Assembly: GCF_000182565.1 (NCBI RefSeq)
Contig: NW_015971543.1
Coordinates: 593,397 to 657,396 of the forward strand
Length of the DNA: 64,000 nt
Direction: 5' to 3'
Origin: Spizellomyces punctatus DAOM BR117
Taxonomy: Eukaryota > Chytridiomycota > Chytridiomycetes > Spizellomycetales > Spizellomycetaceae
In this document: positions 48,201 through 59,741 of the stretch, one piece after another
Numbering within the stretch: position 1 is the first letter of the stretch
How the letters are laid out: each line of letters starts with the position of its first letter
Notes under the pieces: generated by a model
Databases searched by the model: none
What the model saw: only the letters and a program-made list of their open reading frames with translations
Told to the model about the DNA's origin: nothing
Position numbers and translations under genes: made by a program

Positions 48201-48726
48201 CGTAAAAGACTCTATACAAACCCTTCATCAAGAGCAGCAACCCCAGAGTAATGAAGAGGTGGCTCCAGGCTTTAGTCGGACAAACAAGCCCAGTTTCATA
48301 TCCCTTCCACCCAGGTTGAATGCGCCAGAGTTTGCGAGCGACGTCCAAAGTTCTGTGAGAGCACCCCGGCACCTCAGTTCGCGATTTACGTTTCCTTCTC
48401 TGCAGGGCTCTGCTGACGGGAGTTTGAGCAGCTTACACTCAAAGCCGCCGAGCGTAGCCTCCCTTTCCCCATTCACGTGGCGTTATTCGTCCTACTTTCA
48501 CACACATTCTCAAGAGGATGATGACGATCACCGCTTGCGGTACCAAACTGATGGCCTTGTGACCGGAGGTGCCTATGAGGACTTGGTTGCTGGTGGTGTC
48601 CCTGGCGCTACCGACGTGTGGGCAGCTATGAGATGGCTCAAAATATATTTGAGTAGTCAATCCGTGGGCGGGGGTTTTTCTGGACGCAGTGGAAAGCTGT
48701 TACATATCCAATCAGAGGAATCGTAG
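45276..48726 (+). CDS. MHYT-domain integral membrane sensor protein
   Basis: Seven exons (45276-45385, 45452-45524, 45598-45658, 45712-45837, 45904-45938, 45995-46199, 46259-48726) give 1025 residues. Residues 1-260 form a seven-helix MHYT module with its hallmark His/Met motifs: IFTMHFIGMAAF, LTMHFLAMKAM and ATHYLAMYAAF. In bacteria MHYT is proposed to bind a metal ion such as copper and sense O2, CO or NO. The large cytosolic part begins with LACLLLNREGQVLVDIDGK, includes a helical region and ends in a Ser-rich disordered tail. No kinase or cyclase motif was found, so output is unknown. The extreme N-terminus could include an upstream exon. Confidence 0.88.
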
Positions 48727-48799
48727 AAGAGTCTGATTGTAAAAATACTCTTACTCTCCTTTATCCTATACATATGGCAGAGTCTATCGACTTGCTTTC

Positions 48800-50435
48800 C
48801 TACTTTATCTTATCAAAGCATTTTGAGCAAAATGGCTTTACCTCTCTCATTTTAGCCATGCTATCAACCTGCGTCTTACAGGTAGAACATCGCAAGCAGG
48901 CCCTAGTAGAGACCTTCATCAGCAAAAAAAACCAGTTGATATAATCTGCTCCACATTTACCGATGCCATTTTGTATTCAGCGGACCAGGCACTTGATCAG
49001 ACATGTACACGGCCTTGCCGCATGCAGGACACGTACTGGAACCGCCCAGGCTCTTTAATGCTTCATTGTCGCCAAGCTTCACGCCCCCGGGGCCGCGCAG
49101 TTCTTTAAGGCCCGCTTGATTGACGGTGAAACCTGGTGTGAAGGTTCTTGGACCGCCCTTCTTAAGGCAAGACTCGCAGGTTGGCCCGGACGGCGAATCC
49201 CCAAAGGGCCGTCCAGCGAGTGGGGTTTTACATGTGGTGCAGGTAAAGCACTGAAATCCTGTAATTGTCAAAGCAAGCACTCTGCGGAACTAAATTCGAT
49301 TCACCGCTTACCTCACTGTGACACACGCTCCCATCCAGTTTAACAAAGCGACCAGAAACTGGCTTTCCACATCTAATACATTGTAGATTGGAGTTGGCAC
49401 TAACCACCAGTACTCGGCACTAGCAGAAGACTACTGTTTGAGATAGGGTAGGTGGTATCAGCTAGACATGCCAAATGGAGAGGAATCTTACCTCGGGATG
49501 CCAGATTTTGCCTTCATCGACTATATATTTGCCATTGATGCCTTTTCCGCACTCGGAGCATGTGAAGCATGCTTCATGGAGTAGCTGCCCAGTCGGAAGT
49601 TGTATTCCTCCATGTCTGACCACCTCGAAACACTTATCACAGCGTACATGAAGGTCTGGAACGTCTTTCCTTTCGGCAAACTCTTTCAGAGCGGCACTGT
49701 TATCATCTACAGGCACTGTCTTTGGAGCTGGAGTGGGCGTTGCCTTGACAGCAGCAGATGGTCTCGCAGACTTGATCTTCTCATGACATGGACGACAACA
49801 AGGTTCTCCGTTGAAATCCAAAAAGGAGCCATCGATTACAGAATGGCAATTGAAGCACTAAGAGCGGATTCACATTGAGTTCCTATGAAGATCATACTTA
49901 CAAAAAAGGATAAGCAAACCTTGAAACAGCTTGGATGATAATACTTGTTCAGTGCCTCAACACCCTGCCCAAAGATGACCTTGAAGCATTCAGCACAACT
50001 CTTGCCGGCATCAAAACATTCCTTGTGCCATATTCTCCCTTCCTGCGACACATATTCTTTTCCCAGCCCCAGAACTGGCCTCCGACACTTTTCGCAGTCT
50101 CCCTTTTTAAAGTGTTTCCCATAGCATGCTTCGCAGTACACATGCTCTCCGGCATGCGTCGGCCCGACAAATACGTCCTCATGCTTTGTTAGTTTTCGCC
50201 CGCATTCAATACATATTTCGTTCACGGAGGTATTCTCATCTCCAAGCATTTTCCTTAGTCCCTTCTCAACGCCCGCATTAAGACCGCTACTGAGATATGC
50301 ATTTGAATAAATGTCCCCACGGTTATCTTTTGCCGACAGGCCGCTGTCAACTGCGTCGACAGCTTTTGTTCCACATGGGGCACAGACTCCGCTCGGTTCA
50401 CGGACAATTTCGCCGCATTGCTTGCAGTATCCCAT
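48800..50435 (-). CDS. Multi-LIM domain protein
   Basis: The protein starts with a small zinc ribbon (CKQCGEIVREPSGVCAPC) and carries about five LIM zinc-finger modules. The clearest are the ones containing HPSCFKCFNC, HEACFTCSEC, HSECFTCTTC and the last, HRACLRCSTC ... FCSKC. The terminal LIM needs a final exon (stop 48802-48800) beyond an apparent stop at 48957: the donor AAATGGCATCG/GTAAAT is canonical and joining it completes the zinc ligands. LIM proteins scaffold actin and signalling complexes, as in Pxl1 or Rga-type fungal proteins. The MHYT gene stop is only 74 bp away on the opposite strand. Confidence 0.85.
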
Positions 50436-51036
50436 GCTAGTTGCTTAATGACAACACCTGGTCCTCCAAATGCGGGAATGGAGTAGAGTGTGGGGAAAAG
50501 CACGGAGCAAGTCGATTCCATAAGCGGCTTCTGGAAGCTTTTGTGCAAAGTCACTGTATTATTTTGCCATTAGAATGACTGTGCCATCTTTGGATGTTTG
50601 GTCATCCAAACGAACCCCTCATTTTTCCAGTTCAAAAAGCTTGTCTGGTTTGCTCGCGATTTGCTGCCTCCCGTCCTGGTGCCCTTTTATTTTTCCAAGC
50701 AGGCTATCCCACCATCAAGCGCCGGGTATACATACATTACTTGTCACGATCACCTTTTATTGCCGTACAGTTGTAAACATCTCCGTATCGTTATCTTGGG
50801 AACGGTGACAGTTTCAAATTCCCACTAGCGCAGTTCCTTGATCTCCAGCTCGCCGTGTGTCGTTTCCCCTTGCCATTTTTTACTCAACAAGAGCGCCCTG
50901 CTACTTGACGAAGGCTGTTTATGCTGGAGATTATCAGTGTGATATAGAGGCTGTGCAGATCACTGTCCGCAACTCCAGTTCAGTTACGGTATTGTTATTT
51001 CCTGCTGTTGAATCCAAGGGCCGTCCTACACTAGCA
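50436..51036. other. Divergent promoter of LIM and BYE1-like genes
   Basis: About 600 bp with short plus-strand ORFs lacking ATG-linked coding features. It should carry both promoters and 5' leaders. Confidence 0.5.
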
Positions 51037-54000
51037 ATGCTAGCGAATACGGACAGTCAGGAAGGTGCCAAATCCGTAGAATCAGTCCAACACCTCCAAG
51101 AACAGCCAAGAGAAAAAGAATCATCTCGATCACCGTCAAATCCGTCCGGCTTCCCCGCATTCTCTCTCCCGGCAGCTACCTCATCAATTCCAACGTGCAG
51201 CGTTACTCCATCAGAAACTTCCCTGTCAACATCAAATGACGGTATAACTTCGTTCGAAGACACGTTCAGTCAGTTTGTAGACTCCATGGCACCCCACCAA
51301 GGACCGGAAGACAGCGTGGAAGGGCATTCTGGTCACCTCGAAAACTCCGACCTTCCTGAAGTATTGAATATCAATCATATGGACTGGGAAGGTCAAGGGC
51401 TTCAGGATATTTTTGGTATGTAACTGGTCCAGAATCTGAGCTGCTAGCAATAAGTTTGCTACACTTCACCACGCACTGTACTTATCGGCGTTCACTGTCC
51501 ATAGATCCTAATACCCTTCAGGCACCGGTTGACGGGGCAAACTCTTTGCGGCTGATGAATGATGTAGATTCTGGTTCGTCAAGAAGCATAGGTGATTTTA
51601 CTTCACAACCTACCGATTCTGGCCAGAGTTTATCCTGGCCGACCGAACATGCTCTGTTGGACGAAATGTCAGGTATGCTACCACAATCGGGTTGCCACAG
51701 TTCTCATTGGGCCGCCCTTTGCGACGTGTAAACGATGGAGTACATACTGAATTTAATCCTTTTTTCTTCAGGATGCGAAGCCACTGACGCCTTTCCTCTG
51801 CAATCGTCTTTCGACGATTTCACCTTGTCCGGCTCATTACAACAGGAAAAGACCGGTGGTTCGGTTAATCAAGATACTAGTGCTTTTACTGCTGACACAA
51901 ATGATGGGATGGGTAGTACTGCACCTGCCCACGAGATCGCACAGGACGATAGAGATGCTATGAGCGAGACGACCAACGGCGAAGTACTTATGTCCGCAGT
52001 AGAATCTTTTGCAAATAGTGCCGATGCTGCCGCAGACCGTCCTGTACCGCATGTGTCAGATGCTGATATGATTTCTAATGCCCCAACTGGTTTGTCGTCA
52101 AAGGCGCCGGCTTCTCAAGCCAATTCCACGCCCAGTACTCCAACAGTAGAAAGGCGTGTTACACGAGGAAAGGCTCCTGTAAATTATAAAGCACTATTGG
52201 ATGGCCCTTCCATTACAAGCAAGCTCATACCACCAAAGAAACCGACGCATAATCAAGAAGGTGAAAGAGTTTATTGTATGTGTAGAGAACCAGATTATGG
52301 CAAATTCATGATTCAATGTGACAACTGCGAGGAGTGGTAAGTCGTAATTTGCAGAATCCCAATCTGTACTCTGAGTATTCACTCCATACCTTTGTAGGTT
52401 CCATGGAAAGTGCGTCGGTTTGACCAAGAAAGCTGGAGAAAAGCTGACAACGTATCACTGTCCGCTCTGTCAAGAATTGCTCGGCTCTGCCAATGCTTCT
52501 CGTAAGTACAACGTTTTTATTCTTTGGTGCAGTTTTCTTTTCTTTCTCGGGTTTGGAGAATGTGTGGGGCGGCCTATAGTAATGGAAGGAGGGACGCGGC
52601 TGGGTTTATGGTTCTACGTTTTCTTCAAGACATATACAAAACGAGTCTGCTGCATCAGATATGTTCATGTCGTTTGGCACTGGAACACACATGAGCAATC
52701 CGGACCAGGATGTTGCGACAGCACTAGTGACATCTTTAGGAAATCCCGTAGACCTGCATTCCGCCGTGTTTTGCTGCGAGTTTGTATCCCTCCATACCTA
52801 TGAACGTGTATAACTCAGACTTCCCTGTCCTGGCTTTACCATAACAGAAACCAATGTCCAGTCCACGACAGCGCAGGCGATGAGTCCCAATGCTAGAGGG
52901 GGACGTCGGTCATCCGTTCTAGCTGTTATCCCTCGTCATAACCAAACCCACGCAATGCCAAGTAGCGTGAGCCATCAAAATAGCGCAAGTTCCGGAGTTC
53001 GATCAGCGACTGCTTCATCAACGCCAGCACGAAGAAAAGAACGATCTGTCGACGTGGATCGATTTTATCGTAGTAACGTCCGTACTCTTGACACAGTTAT
53101 TTCCAAATTGCAGCAACCCACTTACCTTGTTTGCTGTGCACAGGCGTCCCCAGTTACTCAATCCATCAAGTGTTCATTTGGCCCGTGTACGAAGGCTCCT
53201 ATACCAAACGCACATTTCTGCAGCGCAGATTGTGCAAGAAGTTTCGCTGGAACGGCCCCACCTCTGACGTGCTTAAATGTCGCATGCACCAATTCTTCTC
53301 AAAAGGGGTCAAGGTTCTGTGGGCAGGATTGCGAGAAACTCTATGCAGAACAGCAGGAAAGATTGATGATTGCGTCACGACAAGCTGCTGCTACGGCAGC
53401 AGAGAAGACCAGTCCAAAACCACCGCCTACACCGGCATGGATGAATGATCCAGTTCGGAAAATGGCACGGAAAAACTTTGAAGAAACCCTTAGCACGATT
53501 TTTACCGAGGCAAGGGAGCATCCAGAAGTTTATGGTGGCCTGCTTGATGAAAAGATTGACTTGGAGGATCCTAAAGCGTTTGCTGCCCAGTTGGAGACTG
53601 AGCTCTTTGATGCTTTAGCAACGCCTATTAAGGGAGATCCCAAAGGAACGTTAGAATGCGGTGCACCGGTAAGTCTTCGATTTCGAACAATAGTTATGTC
53701 TTCGGAAAACTTACCCCATATACCAGTATAAGAGCAAATACCGTTCTCTGCAATTCAATTTAAAAGATCAGCGTAATCTCCGTTTACGTCGAAGAGTTCT
53801 TTGCGGGGACGTCACCTTACACGAACTTGTTCGTCTTCCGCCGGAGGACCTGGGCAACGATGAGGTTAAAGCCGCTGCCGAGGAAATCCGCAGACGATCG
53901 CTACGAGATGCTCTCAGGGTAAACACAGATCAAATAAGCTATGTCAAAAAGACGCATAAAGGCGAGATCGAAGTTGTACGTCCTGTTGTACAAGGACCTG

Positions 54001-55667
54001 CCGGAGGTTCCATGAATTTAAGTACAGCCTCCATCGCACCAAAGTTAACAACGGATGAAGATACTCAGGTGGAAAAACCGTCACGCAGTGAGAGCCCACT
54101 GGTGGAGCAAAAGTCACCGGGATCCATCGAACATCTCGGCGACGTACAAAGCACCGAAGCAATGGATGTGTCCCGCGTGGAAGCAACGAGCACTGCTGAA
54201 AAGCGTAGCGGAAGTAACCAGCCGGAGGATGAGGAACGTGTGTCCAAGAAATTGAAGACTGGGGCCAAAGATGTTGTACCTGAAGATGAAAGCCCCAATG
54301 CGACACCCCCTGAGACGCCAAAGGCCGATGAGTACGATCCTTATGAACCGTATTATCCGGATTCCGACAATGATCCACCTCGCGAAGAGCTGGTCTTGGA
54401 GGGCGACGCAGCGGGTGAGGACTACGAGTACGATCCGGAAACGGCCGATTCAATGGAATTAGACATGCCCTTTGTTGGGTCTCCGCAACCTGATGTGGAT
54501 CCGGATGCCACTGTTTGGCGCGGAAGAGTGCACATGCCACAGATTGGGAAATTTACAGGCACCTGCAAGCAAGTGTGTGGTCGGACTATCGGGGATGTGA
54601 AGACATGGGAAGACATCTTACCTGCAACAATCTCGATCGACGGACGTGTTGCAGTGGGCATGGTCGAAAAGTATTTACGAGAGCAGCGGTACAGTGGTGG
54701 AAAACAAGTGGTGGCGGTCGAATTTCGAGCGGGCGAAGATGAACCTTCATTAGCATCCCCAGACGATCAAAACGGATTTGGTGCTCTTTTTGACTACTTC
54801 CAGTCACGAAGCCGTCTTGCAGTTGTTGGACACCATTATGTCAGTATCAAAGATATGTATATTGTACCAATAGGGCGGAATGACTCTATTCCTGGCTTCA
54901 TCCAGGAATTGGACGATTGCAGAGTAGAGCCAACTCCCAGGGATCGAGACATTCTCCTTGGAGTGATCATTCTGGCCAAAGGCTTCACTGGATCCGGCTC
55001 ATCGAAGAGTAGCTCTGATTCTGCCGGACACGCTTTTAATGGAGCAAGGAAGAAGAGCGAAGAAACAAATTTAGAAAAGGTCCGACCACCAGAAATAATA
55101 TCCTCGATTCCCGCTACGACGTCGATGCCAGCGATACTTCCGGCGGTGCAGCCCCTACTGGTGCCATCAGTCACTCCGTTAAACAAGCCAAGCTTGCTAG
55201 ACACCTTGGCTCCACTCCCGAGTGGGCCAAGCACGACAGCGAACCCACCTCCATTGGCAGGCACCCAACCGCCAATGCAGCTATCACACGGCGTGGACAC
55301 GACTTCCCTTCTAACAACCCTTCTTTCCAATCCAAACAACCTTGGTCTTGTCACCAACTTGTTATCACAGCTGACACAGCCAGGTACCAATTTACCCATG
55401 GGCAATCTCAATGTTGGTAATCTTTTGGGGGCGCTGAACGGTGGTCTAGGAGGTGTACCTCCACCCACCAGCTCGCAACAGCAAACGCAACACGCCGGAC
55501 TTGGGGGATTACTAGGGTCTCTGGGGGGAGGATTAGGAGGATTTGGAATGCCACAGCAGCAGCCTAGTATTCCAGGACAACCAGCTTTGAACATTTTTGG
55601 ACAAGGAGAGGAGCAAAGTCGGCTTGGGGGAAGGAATGGTAGACAATCACGATGGGATCGAAGATGA
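51037..55667 (+). CDS. BYE1-like transcription regulator: PHD finger, TFIIS central domain and SPOC domain
   Basis: Multiple exons. The N-terminal ~400 residues are acidic and disordered. A PHD finger follows (YCMCREPDYGKFMIQCD, NCEEWFHGKCVG, HCPLC). Two short cysteine clusters come next: CSFGPCTKAPIPNAHFCSADC and CLNVACTNSSQKGSRFCGQDC, split here for length. The TFIIS central domain starts near DPVRKMARKNFEETLSTI and includes RLRRRVLCGDVTLHELVRL. A SPOC domain lies at WRGRVHMPQIGKFTGTCKQV. The order matches yeast BYE1 and animal PHF3/DIDO, which bind RNA polymerase II. The tail has Pro-rich and Gly-Leu-rich repeats. It likely tunes elongation and reads H3K4 methylation. ATG 51037 is the first in frame after a plausible leader. 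Confidence 0.9.
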
Positions 55668-56101
55668 TGAATTTTTCTGTTTTGGGCATGATGATCGTTG
55701 TTAATTGTAATATTGTTGTAGGAAAGTTTTTGTGTTGTCTCTGCTAATACTTGTTTGTAAATATGCGATATATAATATCTTTTTTTTGAATTCTAAAGTT
55801 AAAATCAGTTGTAGGATCAAAACGTATTGAAAAATGATTTAAAGTACACGTAAGTGATATTTCCAAGCCTCGCGTAGCTTTGACGTCAGGAAGGGTCGCT
55901 CTGACAAAACACAGTTGAAAGCTGCTTTTACAAACCCACTCTTGCTTGGCTTTTGTTTTTGAATTTGTTTGATATCTCATCTCACCTACGAAAGAAGCAT
56001 CAATTTCATTTTCTGGTACAAACACTGGTGAATTAATACTGTTTACATGGTGAGGAAAGATACTCACCTCCTTTGGTTTCGGTTTGTAGAGAAATTTCAC
56101 G
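55668..56101. other. Intergenic, promoter of G6PD
   Basis: The 434 bp lie between two plus-strand genes. The region is AT-rich near 55750-55800 and no gene is supported. Confidence 0.5.
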
Positions 56102-57905
56102 ATGAACGAATTACCGTTCCGCCACGTCGCCATTGTCGTCTTTGGAGCATCCGGCGATCTTGCCAAGAAAATGACCTACCCGGCCTTGTTTTCTCTCATG
56201 GCCAATAACATGCTCCCAAAGGATCGTACACATTTCATTGGCGCTGCAAGGTCAAAGTATAAAATGGAGGACTTTCATAAAAAGATTTCATCTGGAATTA
56301 AGGTGAGGTCTTTATAGGTCGATTGCTGGCATATGCTTGACAGTATCGCTAATCTTTCTCAACCAGCAGAGCTCTGACCAACAGGTCCTCTCCAAGTTCT
56401 TGGAGAAATGTCCCTATATCTCCCTCTCGGCTTATGACGATGGACCCTCTTACCAGCGTCTCGATTCAGAGATTGCAAAGCTTGAATCCCAGTCAACTGG
56501 GAGCGGCAAGAATCTGCGAGTTTACTATATTGCGCTTCCCCCTTCAGTCTTTGGGGATGTTTCTGAAAACTTGCGCAAATATGCCTGGCATAAGGAAGGT
56601 ATCAATCGAATCATTGTAGAGAAGCCTTATGGAAAGGATTATCAAAGTGCCAAGGTGCTCTCCAACAAATTGGCAAGCTTGTTCACAGAAGAGGAGGTGT
56701 ATATCCTTGTTACCGTCCGAGACGCGTACATGAATTTTTTAAATTAACTCTGTCGTCTGCATAGGTTTTCCGGATAGATCACTATCTTGGCAAAGACAGC
56801 GTGAAAAGCGTTTTACCGCTACGATTCGGTGCCAACCCGTTTCTTTCCTCTACCTGGTCCCGCGAGCACGTTCAATATGTGACAGTAAACTTTAAAGAAG
56901 CATTTGGTGCTGAAGGTCGCGGGGGTTACTTTGACGAGTTTGGAATTATCCGCGATGTCATGCAGAATCATTTGATGCAGTGGATTATATTGGCGGGGAT
57001 GGAAAGACCAAATAGCTTGAGCGTCAAAGATATTCACCAAGCCAAAGTATGGTTTTTTACTTATTTTCGTGCTCCAGATGAACATCATGATATTCAAGTT
57101 CTTTTCTTCTTAACAGCTCAAATTCATTAACGATTGTCGGCCCGTCCGCCCGTCGGATGTGATTATCGGCCAATACACCGCTTCTTCAAAGGATCCCAAT
57201 AAAAAGGCCTACAAGGACGATGAAACGGTCAAAAAGGATTCAAAAGCATCGACGTTTGCCACGGCAGTCTTATATATTGATAACGACAGGTGGAGGGATG
57301 TCCCCTTCGTGATCCGTTGCGGGAAAGGTACTGATCTCTGTTGACCCATCGAGACATGAGACAGATGCTAATTGGCTGTTCTCTGCTCAGCGCTGGATGA
57401 GACTCGTGCCGAACTCACTCTACACTACAAAACCCCACCGGATTCTCTGTTTCCTAGCGAGTCTGGACGCACTGGAACAACGTTTACCATTCGAGATCAT
57501 CCAGAGAAATCTCACGTTCTTACTGCCACAACTAAGAAACCAGGACGAGGATTCACAGTTCTGAATGCTCCTTTATCGATTGACTTTAGCAATCCAAAAT
57601 ATACCGATTCGTACGTCCCAACCGCTTACGAGGTTCTTATTTACGATGCTGTTCGAGGCGATCATACCTGGTTTGTTCCTCGCGAGGAAGCAGAGGAGGC
57701 GTGGCGGGTATGGGACGATGCGATCAAAAATAGTGAGAGCCGCAATCCTCTCAAATATGAGTATGGGAGTGAGGGGCCGAAAGAGGAGAAAGATTTGTTG
57801 AAACAGTTGGGAGTTGAGTTTGAGACCGGTGAAGGACGTACTGTAGACGTAGCAAAAGTTATCGGAGACGGCGGAAGAGTTCAGACCTTTGCAAAGGAGC
57901 CGTAG
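56102..57905 (+). CDS. ZWF1: Glucose-6-phosphate 1-dehydrogenase
   Basis: Five exons (56102-56302, 56370-56696, 56765-57046, 57117-57327, 57391-57905) give 511 residues. The NADP-binding fingerprint is VVFGASGDLAKKMTYPALF; the active-site signature is RIDHYLGKDSVKSVL with the catalytic His. EKPYGKD and DEFGIIRDVMQNH are also conserved. It makes 6-phosphogluconolactone and NADPH at the entry to the pentose phosphate pathway in the cytosol. Length is normal. The exon boundary before RIDHYLG follows a short intron with a GCATAG acceptor. Confidence 0.95.
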
Positions 57906-58230
57906 CGCTCCATGTGATCGGCGGCACATTGTACATACATTCCTTTGTTTTCATTGCTATCAATAGGATCTTGCCAATGGATATTGCTTATTACACATAT
58001 TGGAATATCAGCCGCCAATGTGCTGAACTTGAAAAAGAGACGAGCGATCGGCATTGATGGGTCTCTCAAAGAACGTAGCATCAAACTTCATCACTGGAGC
58101 CCGATCTGTCTCTCTGCTTCCTTTTTCAATAAGCGAGCGGCTTTGCGTGAACCGCAGAACTGAAAAGCAAAACAGGATCACCTTCCCAAAACTAAGACGG
58201 AATCAGAAAGAGAACTTTCACAAACGTGGA
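57906..58230. other. 3' flank of G6PD
   Basis: This 325-bp stretch separates G6PD from the tRNA gene; no further gene is seen. Confidence 0.5.
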
Positions 58231-58301
58231 TGCATTGGCCGAGAATCGAACTCGGGTCTACCGCGTGGCAGGCGGTAATTATGCCACTAAACCACCAATG
58301 C
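58231..58301 (-). tRNA. tRNA-Gly (GCC anticodon)
   Basis: The minus strand folds as a 71-nt cloverleaf: acceptor GCATTGG pairs with CCAATGC plus discriminator A; the anticodon stem ACCGC/GCGGT encloses loop CTGCCAC with anticodon GCC at 58269-58267; the T loop is TTCGATT. A box (GTGGTTTAGTGGC) and B box (GTTCGATTC) are intact and there is no intron. The family match is to eukaryotic tRNA-Gly(GCC). Confidence 0.95.
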
Positions 58302-59741
58302 TGCTAAAATATAGAAAGACCATATAAACTCTAATGGAAAGACAACGAGAGTCCCTGAGCTTTCTGACTTGGATCCGTTTTTTCCAGGATAGCTTTTACG
58401 GGGCTTCCCCCAACCCTGTAAGCGCGCGGCGGCTTCAACCTCCCTTCAGGGATGTCCTGGGATCTAAATGATGATAAGACACACGGTCAACATCGCTCTG
58501 CGGGTGCAGAAAAGGCGATCTCGCGATTTGTCTTCTTTATAGAACTTGAACTGCCTTTAGTCGTAGGAAAGTGGAAAAATCTTGAATGATGGAAGCGGGC
58601 GTCATTGCAAACGTGTTCATCGTTTTAGGAGTATTAGGTACTATGATCTTTACCTGCGTGCATTCTTTCACGCGCAAGCAGTTTGGTTAGAAAGGAACAC
58701 ATCATGGGATCAACAGTAGGCAAGCGCTTTTGGAATATTAGCCTAAACCTAAGCGGAATCGACGCCCAATAGGCAACGCAACGCCTTGATACCAATATTA
58801 AGTTTCATGCTTCTTTCAAGGCGGGATACATGCCGCCCTCCTTTTCACTTTTGGGCGACGGGGTTGCAAAAAGGGGCCGTTGAATGACCGTCGATTGGGG
58901 CGATCAGCAAACCTCCCTTTACCGCTGATGAAAAGCGGGTCCGAGTCTTTCCGTCTCTTGTTTCAAGAAAATGACATACCTGATGTTCATATGCGAACCA
59001 CAACGGTGCAGACACGCAGCATTTAAAGAAAGACATTGCAAACGTGAGGATGGTAAATGCATGGGGATTTATCAAAGAAGATGCGCATGTTTTTTGGCCC
59101 CAAATCAGTAAAGCCACTGCCGATGACGATTTCAAAAGGACGACACTCAAAACAAGCCCTGCCCGAAGGCAGGTGACCCTTTTCAACTCGACGCTAATTG
59201 GGGGGTTTCTGTGATTCAAGACCGCACGATGGCGTTGGAATTTGGCATCGAAAGCCCTGACCGAAGGGGCTCTTTTATAGAACCCTTCAACTCCACGCCC
59301 TTTCAAGTCATTGGATTCAGAAACGGTCAATCTCGCTTTGCAAGATACGAGGTCTCGGTTTTGTTGGATCCTCGCTACGGAAAATCATCCCTGTCCACGG
59401 TAAAGCAGATCTCAAACCCCCGTCCTCATCTGCAAGCCATGCATCAACTGCTGGCTGCATCGTTGGCAGCAATTGCAAAGCCAAGACAAAAGAAAAAAAG
59501 AAAAAAAAGACAATAATAAATGCAAGGGGTCCAGGGTTGAATTCAGTCTACTAATAAGTTAAAAGCAAAAGAAAACGGAAACTGCCGACGACTACTTTCA
59601 TATCCCCGGCTTGTCTAAATCCATGTCCTCGTTCATTTAACTCCTACCGTATCCTTTGCCACTTTTGAACTTCTTAACCTTTTAGTTCTTTGCCACAAAC
59701 ATCTCGTCGTTTTTGCTTCGTGCAAAAATCCGCTATAAGCA
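58302..59741. other. Intergenic region upstream of the C2H2 gene
   Basis: About 1.4 kb. Overlapping ORFs on both strands around 58845-59516 have no recognised features. A poly-A/AAAG-rich segment lies near 59488-59520. The promoter of the C2H2 gene is expected in its last few hundred bases. Confidence 0.45.

Noticed and set aside
58845-59516. Overlapping ORFs on both strands
   Set aside because: No recognised features; composition is what is expected by chance at this GC content.
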